From CAYNRG01 sp047974855 (GTDB lineage Bacteria; Bacillota_I; Bacilli_A; Erysipelotrichales; Erysipelotrichaceae): 28,189 nt of DNA. Position numbers and translations under genes: made by a program. The notes below the pieces were generated by a model that saw only the letters and a program-made list of their open reading frames with translations, made no database searches and was not told the DNA's origin. The stretch lies in contig JBKECT010000038.1 in assembly GCA_047974855.1 (NCBI GenBank), positions 1 through 28,189 of the forward strand. The letters run 5' to 3'. Of this stretch, positions 23,680-28,189 are shown piece by piece; the first letter of the stretch is position 1; each line of letters opens with the position of its first letter.

Positions 23680-25275
23680 ATGATTGGAACAAATAATGTA
23701 AGTGTTCGTTTTGGACAAAGGACATTATATAAAGAAGTAAATATTAAATTTACAAACGGAAATTGTTATGGATTAATTGGTGCAAATGGAGCAGGAAAAA
23801 GTACTTTTTTAAAAGTACTCAGTGGTGAATTGGAGCCGGATACTGGTGAAGTATATAAAGGAAGTAGTGAAACGATATTCACATTAACACAAGACCACTA
23901 TGCCTATGAAGATGAAGCGGTTGGGCGAGTTGTTCTACGTGGCAATGAAAAATTATTTTCAATTATGCAACAGAAGGATGCATTATATGAAAAAGCAGAT
24001 TTTAGCGATGAGGATGGAGAACGAGCAGGGCATCTAGAAGCAGAATTTTCGGAGTTAGATGGTTGGAATGCAGATAGCCAAGTGGCAATTTTATTAAATG
24101 GACTTGGAATCAACAATGAATATCATGAGCAAAAGATGAGTGAATTAACCGAGAGTGAAAAGGTAAAAGTATTGCTTGCTCAAGCTTTGTTTTCTGGCGC
24201 AGATACGTTATTGTTAGATGAACCTACTAATGGGCTAGATATCCAGGCGATTGCGTGGCTTGAACAATTCCTTATGAACTATGAAAACACAGTAATCGTT
24301 GTATCACATGACCGGCATTTCTTAAATAAAGTATGCACGCATATCGCCGATGTTGATTATGGTGAAATTCGTGTTTATTCTGGTAACTATGATTTTTGGT
24401 ATCAATCAAGTCAGTTGATGGCTAAGCAATTAAAAGATGTTAATAGAAAAAAAGAAGATAAGATCAAAGAGCTTGAAGACTTTATTGCACGGTTTTCAGC
24501 AAATGCATCAAAGTCTAAACAAGCAACATCACGAAAGAAGATATTGGATAAAATAATACTGGATGATATTAAACCATCTACACGAAAATATCCTTTTATT
24601 GACTTCAAACCAGAACGTGAGTCAGGAAAGCAGATATTAAATGTTGAAGGTCTTTGCAAAAAGGTTGCTGATGAAACGATTTTAAATAATATTTCATTCT
24701 CTTTACAACAAAATGACAAAGTTGCATTGATTGGAAATCCGGTAGCATGTACTACACTACTTAAAATCTTCAGTAATGAGATAGAAGCAGATGATGGACA
24801 ATTTACTTATGGACAAACGGTTGTGTCGTCCTCAATTCCGCAAGATAATTCAAAATTTTTTGAAACAGATGAAGATATCTGCACATGGCTATCACGTTAT
24901 ACCAATAATGATGATATGTCATTTATTAGAGGATTTTTAGGTAGAATGTTGTTTAGTGGGGAAGAAGCACTTAAACAGGTTAGGGTTTTATCTGGAGGAG
25001 AGAAAGCAAGATGTATGCTGAGTAAATCCATGCTAGAGGCACCAAACCTTCTACTGCTAGATGATCCAACAAATCACTTGGATTTGGAATCGATAACAGC
25101 ATTGAACAATGGATTAATAAACACTAAAGCTGAGCTACTTTTCACATCGCATGATCACCAATTTCTGCAAACAATTGCAAACCGTATATTTGTAATTAAA
25201 GATGATGGGACATTTGCTGATCATCGCTGTACATATGATGAATATTTGGAAAAAGAGTTAGGAATAGAAGAATAA
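23680..25275 (+). CDS. ABC-F ATPase, YkpA/YbiT-like, with one degenerate ATP site
   Basis: A 531-residue soluble protein with two ABC domains joined by a charged linker (about residues 240-310), as in ABC-F translation factors that act on the ribosome; no membrane helices. I start at the ATG 23680, eight bases after GGAGG; ATG 23674 and TTG 23665 are too close or overlap it. Domain 1 has Walker A GANGAGKS (34-41), signature LTESEK (156-161) and Walker B LLLDEPTNGLD (E181). Domain 2 has Walker A GNPVACTT (352-359, no lysine), signature LSGGEK (437-442) and Walker B LLLDDPTNHLD (D462 for Glu). The site formed by domain 1 Walker motifs with the domain 2 signature is intact; the other is degenerate in every element. 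YkpA relatives may partly share this. Antibiotic protection cannot be deduced. Confidence 0.93.
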   Translation: MIGTNNVSVRFGQRTLYKEVNIKFTNGNCYGLIGANGAGKSTFLKVLSGELEPDTGEVYKGSSETIFTLTQDHYAYEDEAVGRVVLRGNEKLFSIMQQKDALYEKADFSDEDGERAGHLEAEFSELDGWNADSQVAILLNGLGINNEYHEQKMSELTESEKVKVLLAQALFSGADTLLLDEPTNGLDIQAIAWLEQFLMNYENTVIVVSHDRHFLNKVCTHIADVDYGEIRVYSGNYDFWYQSSQLMAKQLKDVNRKKEDKIKELEDFIARFSANASKSKQATSRKKILDKIILDDIKPSTRKYPFIDFKPERESGKQILNVEGLCKKVADETILNNISFSLQQNDKVALIGNPVACTTLLKIFSNEIEADDGQFTYGQTVVSSSIPQDNSKFFETDEDICTWLSRYTNNDDMSFIRGFLGRMLFSGEEALKQVRVLSGGEKARCMLSKSMLEAPNLLLLDDPTNHLDLESITALNNGLINTKAELLFTSHDHQFLQTIANRIFVIKDDGTFADHRCTYDEYLEKELGIEE

Positions 25276-25281
25276 ATAAAA

Positions 25282-25318
25282 AAAACAAGGTTATAGGATA
25301 TGTCTATAATCTTGTTTT
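25282..25318. terminator. Bidirectional terminator between convergent genes
   Basis: AAAACAAGGTTATAG (25282-25296) pairs with CTATAATCTTGTTTT (25304-25318) around a 7-base loop, one G-T pair. A-rich on the left and T-rich on the right, it can stop the ABC-F transcript and the opposing FemAB-like transcript, whose stop codon it overlaps. Confidence 0.85.
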
Positions 25319-26354
25319 AAAATGAAATTTTATTTTTAATTATTGGAAATAATAGGCTTATAATTCTGCTACAGATAGGAATTGTAAGAAGATCAAATTC
25401 TCCAATATATAAACAAAGTTGAGGATTAAAGCTTGATTTAAACATAAACAATCCATCCTCTAAATTTCCTTCCACACCACCAAAGTTAAAATATAAGCAT
25501 CCTTGTTTTTTAGCCCACTGAATAGACTGTTCACGCAGTAAATAAGTTGAATCTGTTTTGCGATAGTCATCATGGTATCCTGAATAAAGTATTTCGACAC
25601 AGTTTTTACTTCGTACTAGTAAACATGAGCTGATTAGTGTTCCGTTTTGATATGCTGATAGAACACATGAATTATCTTTGAAATGGTGAAGCAAGGCATC
25701 AAAGTAGGCAGTGTTACGCAAATTAATATGATGTCTTTTTTCTGTGAATTGAACCATAGACACTAAGGATGAACTGGTATGCTCTTCCACAACAATAACA
25801 TCTTTCTTAAGGCAACTTTTAATCTTCTTCTTTGTCTTTGAAGGGATTCTTGAGTCGATGTCTTCATGAAGTGGGAATGGAAGTTGTACACGTGGCTGAA
25901 TGCTATCTTTCAAAGCCATTTGTTGTGTGCAATATCTAGTGTACTGTGTAGATAGATAATATTTGTTTTTGTTATGCTGAAGGCTAGCCAGTGAGTTTTT
26001 TTCATCGAGGTTCAAATAGCCCAGTGATAAATTTGGATCAATTTTAGCTAATATAACTTTTTTCTTTCTTAACAGGTGGGTGATGTTTTTCAAAAAGAAA
26101 TGAACTAATGCTTGATTGTTGAAGTCGAGTAATGGACCACGAGGAGCATAGGCGAATGAAAATCCAAATGGAAGTTTTCTACATATAAACATGCAAGCTC
26201 CAATGATTTGCTTTTGCTCAAATACGCCAATATAGAATGGAGTCCAATTTGATTTTACTGCAGCCCATGAAGAAGTTTGAAATATAGAATTTAGTTGATG
26301 GTTTTGTGCAAAATCATCAAAATCCTTTTCTTTTAACTCTTCTAATTTATACAT
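25317..26354 (-). CDS. FemA/FemB/FmhB-like peptidoglycan bridge aminoacyltransferase
   Basis: A 345-residue protein of the FemAB family, cytoplasmic enzymes that transfer amino acids from aminoacyl-tRNA to lipid II to build interpeptide bridges. Two GNAT-like halves are seen: IFQTSSWAAVK, then CMFICRKLPFGFSFAYAPRGP in the first, and SCLLVRSKNCVEILYSGYHDDYR with YFNFGGVEGN and LFMFKSSFNP in the second. These correspond to the family's substrate-pocket blocks. The helical coiled arm of FemA and FemB is absent, as in FemX-like members. The start is an ATG behind AAAGGAGAT on the minus strand, 27 bases after gltX, so it is co-transcribed with it. Which amino acid it adds cannot be read from sequence. 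It implies a walled cell. Confidence 0.88.
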   Translation of the reverse strand: MYKLEELKEKDFDDFAQNHQLNSIFQTSSWAAVKSNWTPFYIGVFEQKQIIGACMFICRKLPFGFSFAYAPRGPLLDFNNQALVHFFLKNITHLLRKKKVILAKIDPNLSLGYLNLDEKNSLASLQHNKNKYYLSTQYTRYCTQQMALKDSIQPRVQLPFPLHEDIDSRIPSKTKKKIKSCLKKDVIVVEEHTSSSLVSMVQFTEKRHHINLRNTAYFDALLHHFKDNSCVLSAYQNGTLISSCLLVRSKNCVEILYSGYHDDYRKTDSTYLLREQSIQWAKKQGCLYFNFGGVEGNLEDGLFMFKSSFNPQLCLYIGEFDLLTIPICSRIISLLFPIIKNKISF

Positions 26355-26381
26355 AGATCTCCTTTCTGTTGAATAATCGTT

Positions 26382-27839
26382 TTATTTTTTTAGATTCTCT
26401 ATGGCGAGTGTTAGACGACGTAAAGTTTCATCTTTACCAAGAATTGTTGCAAGTTCGATACCTCCACCTGGAGTAAATTGTTTTCCTGTTAATGCGACTC
26501 GGACTGGGAATAGCAGTTGTCCGTTTTTAATTTCTAACTTCTGTGCCAGATCCATAAGCCCATCATGAATGATACTTTCATCCCATGTTGTCAGTGATTC
26601 AAAAAACTCTTTTGTTGCTTGTAAGGATGATAATGCAATTTCAGGGTTTGTTTTCATTTTCTTATTTTCATATAACTCTAATTCGAAGTCTGTATAAGTG
26701 TCAAAAAAGTCTAACATTTCGTTGATTTCAGATAGAATGTTGACACGCTGTTGTAATATTTTTGCGATTTGTTTTTGATCATAAGGACCGGTGACAGCAG
26801 TCTCTATATAGGGTTTTACAAGAGTGTAGTATGTATCTAAATCCATATTTCTTAGATACATACCATTCATCCACGTTAATTTATCTATGTCAAAAATTGC
26901 TCCAGATGTTCCGATTCTGCCAACGTTAAATGCCTCGGTTAATTCTTTTAATGTATAAATTTCTTGTTCTGTTTCAGGAGCCCATCCCAATAATGCAATG
27001 TAGTTAATGATGGCATCAGCTAAATAGCCTTTTTCAATCAAATCTTGGAAGGAGGCATCGCCATTTCTTTTTGATAACTTTTGATGTTCATCTTTCATTA
27101 CTGGTGGGCAGTGAACATAGACAGGGATATTCCAACCAAAAGAGGTGTAGACTAGATTATACTTGGGTGTGGATGACAAATACTCATTACCACGAACAAC
27201 ATGTGTGATTTCCATGAGATGATCATCAATAATATTGGCAAAGTTATAGGTTGGAAAACCATCAGATTTAAGCAGCACGCTTTCATCTAAGGTGTTATTC
27301 TCTACGGTGATTACTCCATAGACTTCATCTGTAAATGAAGTAGTTCCCTCTGGATTAATCGTTTGTCTTACAACATGAGTTTCTCCTTGGTTGATTCTTT
27401 CTTTTGCCACTTCAAATGAAATGTGCTTACATGGGTCATCAAACTTAAAAGAAACTCCTTTTGCTTCAGCTACATCACGCTGTGCTTGTACATCATCATC
27501 GCTACAGAAGCAATAATGAGCTCCACCAAGTTCAATAAGTTGCTGAGCATACTCGCGATACATACCACTTTTCATTCGCTCTGATTGAACATATGGACCA
27601 AAGTCTCCACCAATATCTGGTCCTTCATCATGATTTAGATTACATTGTTTCAACGTGTCATAGATAATATCTACTGCACCCTCAACTAAACGCCCTTGAT
27701 CTGTATCCTCAATGCGAATTAAAAATTGTCCGTTGGGATCTTTTTTTGCTATCAAATACTCATAAAGCGCTGTTCTTAAATTGCCAATATGCATATATCC
27801 TGTTGGGCTAGGGGCAAAGCGTGTTCTAATTCGTTTCAT
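26382..27839 (-). CDS. gltX: Glutamyl-tRNA synthetase
   Basis: A 485-residue class I synthetase charging tRNA-Glu. I start at the ATG 27839 (MKRIRTRFAPSPTG), which has AGAGGTA eight bases before it; the frame runs 19 codons further up, through the promoter. HIGH is SPTGYMHIGN (residues 11-20), the Glu-binding IRIEDTDQGR follows, and KMSKS appears as KLSKRNG near residue 255. The connective domain and the C-terminal anticodon cage are complete and length is typical of bacterial GluRS. Discriminating between glutamate-only and non-discriminating forms (with GatCAB) is not possible by eye. It is first in a two-gene transcript with the FemAB-like gene. No T-box was found upstream. Confidence 0.97.
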   Translation of the reverse strand: MKRIRTRFAPSPTGYMHIGNLRTALYEYLIAKKDPNGQFLIRIEDTDQGRLVEGAVDIIYDTLKQCNLNHDEGPDIGGDFGPYVQSERMKSGMYREYAQQLIELGGAHYCFCSDDDVQAQRDVAEAKGVSFKFDDPCKHISFEVAKERINQGETHVVRQTINPEGTTSFTDEVYGVITVENNTLDESVLLKSDGFPTYNFANIIDDHLMEITHVVRGNEYLSSTPKYNLVYTSFGWNIPVYVHCPPVMKDEHQKLSKRNGDASFQDLIEKGYLADAIINYIALLGWAPETEQEIYTLKELTEAFNVGRIGTSGAIFDIDKLTWMNGMYLRNMDLDTYYTLVKPYIETAVTGPYDQKQIAKILQQRVNILSEINEMLDFFDTYTDFELELYENKKMKTNPEIALSSLQATKEFFESLTTWDESIIHDGLMDLAQKLEIKNGQLLFPVRVALTGKQFTPGGGIELATILGKDETLRRLTLAIENLKK

Positions 27840-27867
27840 TTTAATATACCTCTTTTTCGTACTATTA

Positions 27868-27896
27868 ATTATACGATATATAACGCTATATTTCAA
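27868..27896 (-). promoter_or_regulatory. Sigma-A promoter of gltX
   Basis: On the minus strand TTGAAA (27896-27891), a 17-base spacer, then a perfect TATAAT (27873-27868). The leader is about 20 bases, so there is no room for a T-box. Confidence 0.85.
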
Positions 27897-28008
27897 TTTA
27901 CAAATAAAAATTTTAATTGATAGGGATGAATAAAAATATTTTTTTAGTCTTTGGTAACTAACTTAATTCTATAAGTTATAAAAATTTCAAAAAAAGTAAA
28001 AAAAACAC

Positions 28009-28037
28009 TTGAAAATAAACTATTAAAGGTGTAAAAT
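28009..28037 (+). promoter_or_regulatory. Sigma-A promoter of the WXG100-like gene
   Basis: TTGAAA (28009-28014), 17 bases, then TAAAAT (28032-28037). It diverges from the gltX promoter across about 110 bases of AT-rich DNA. Confidence 0.75.
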
Positions 28038-28064
28038 TTAGACGATAAATAAGGAGGAATAACA

Positions 28065-28189
28065 ATGTCCGGAAGAATAGCAATGGATGTTGAGGAGTTG
28101 TATGCAAAGTCAGCAGAATTCACATCAGAATCAAGTGAAGTAGAAGCTATGGTATCACGCTTAGATACAATGATCACCACCTTAAGAGA
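28065..28189 (+). CDS. WXG100/ESAT-6-like protein, 3' end cut by window edge
   Basis: An ATG behind AAGGAGG opens a frame that runs off the window after 41 codons (MSGRIAMDVEELYAKSAEFT...). The start MSG-x-I-x-M-x-x-EEL, the small size of the helical segment and the spacing of hydrophobic residues resemble the first helix of WXG100 proteins, substrates of type VII (Ess/Yuk) secretion. The diagnostic WxG turn should lie just beyond the edge, so the call is provisional. It has its own promoter and begins a rightward transcript. Confidence 0.55.
   Translation, partial: MSGRIAMDVEELYAKSAEFTSESSEVEAMVSRLDTMITTLR

Noticed and set aside
1..28189. CRISPR arrays, rRNA, tRNA genes or intact insertion sequences.
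   Set aside because: None seen on reading both strands; the only regular repeat is the coding repeat at 15373-15537.

Overview
The window looks like chromosome of an AT-rich, anaerobic, Gram-positive Bacillota. The best guess is the Erysipelotrichia branch close to Mollicutes, for three reasons. The order (MPN330/MG237-like DUF3196 protein)-tig-lon matches what I remember of Mycoplasma genomes. ThrRS lacks its TGS domain. T-box riboswitches, a FemAB-type peptidoglycan ligase, a WXG100-like protein and a three-subunit [FeFe]-hydrogenase point to a walled fermenter rather than a mycoplasma. The standard code (TGA = stop) fits: thrS ends in TGA at a normal ATGA junction. The placement is inference; there is no rRNA in the window.

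Layout. 1-7525: the 3' part of a giant coiled-coil gene, then DUF3196, trigger factor, Lon and the GTPase YsxC/EngB, all on +, closed by a terminator. 7526-10845: an accessory-looking operon with its own promoter. It encodes a small signal-peptide-bearing peptide, two FtsX/MacB-like half-permeases (the first interrupted by a -1 frame break at a run of seven T) and a MacB-like ATPase. 10846-11270 has no convincing gene. 11273-13990: promoter, T-box and an archaeal-type ValRS. 14128-15057: membrane-anchored alpha/beta hydrolase. 15142-15578: a lysine-rich, histone-H1-tail-like repeat protein behind a long structured leader. 15597-18579: T-box, TGS-less ThrRS and a translationally coupled substrate-binding lipoprotein. 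18639-23614: a NitT/TauT-type permease followed closely by hydC-hydB-hydA. 23644-25318: an ABC-F protein with one degenerate composite ATP site. 25317-27896 on the minus strand: gltX followed by a FemA/B-like gene. 28009-28189: promoter and 5' part of a WXG100-like gene, cut by the window edge.

How the genes work together. The first block is protein quality control and ribosome assembly. The hydrogenase would re-oxidise NADH, probably with reduced ferredoxin, and make H2; its maturases (HydE/F/G) are not here. Three aminoacyl-tRNA synthetases are present, two of them T-box controlled. The most novel-looking item is the peptide plus split-permease exporter module at 7777-10777. Its promoter shares an upstream box at equal spacing with the valS promoter, which suggests co-regulation or a duplicated promoter region left by insertion.
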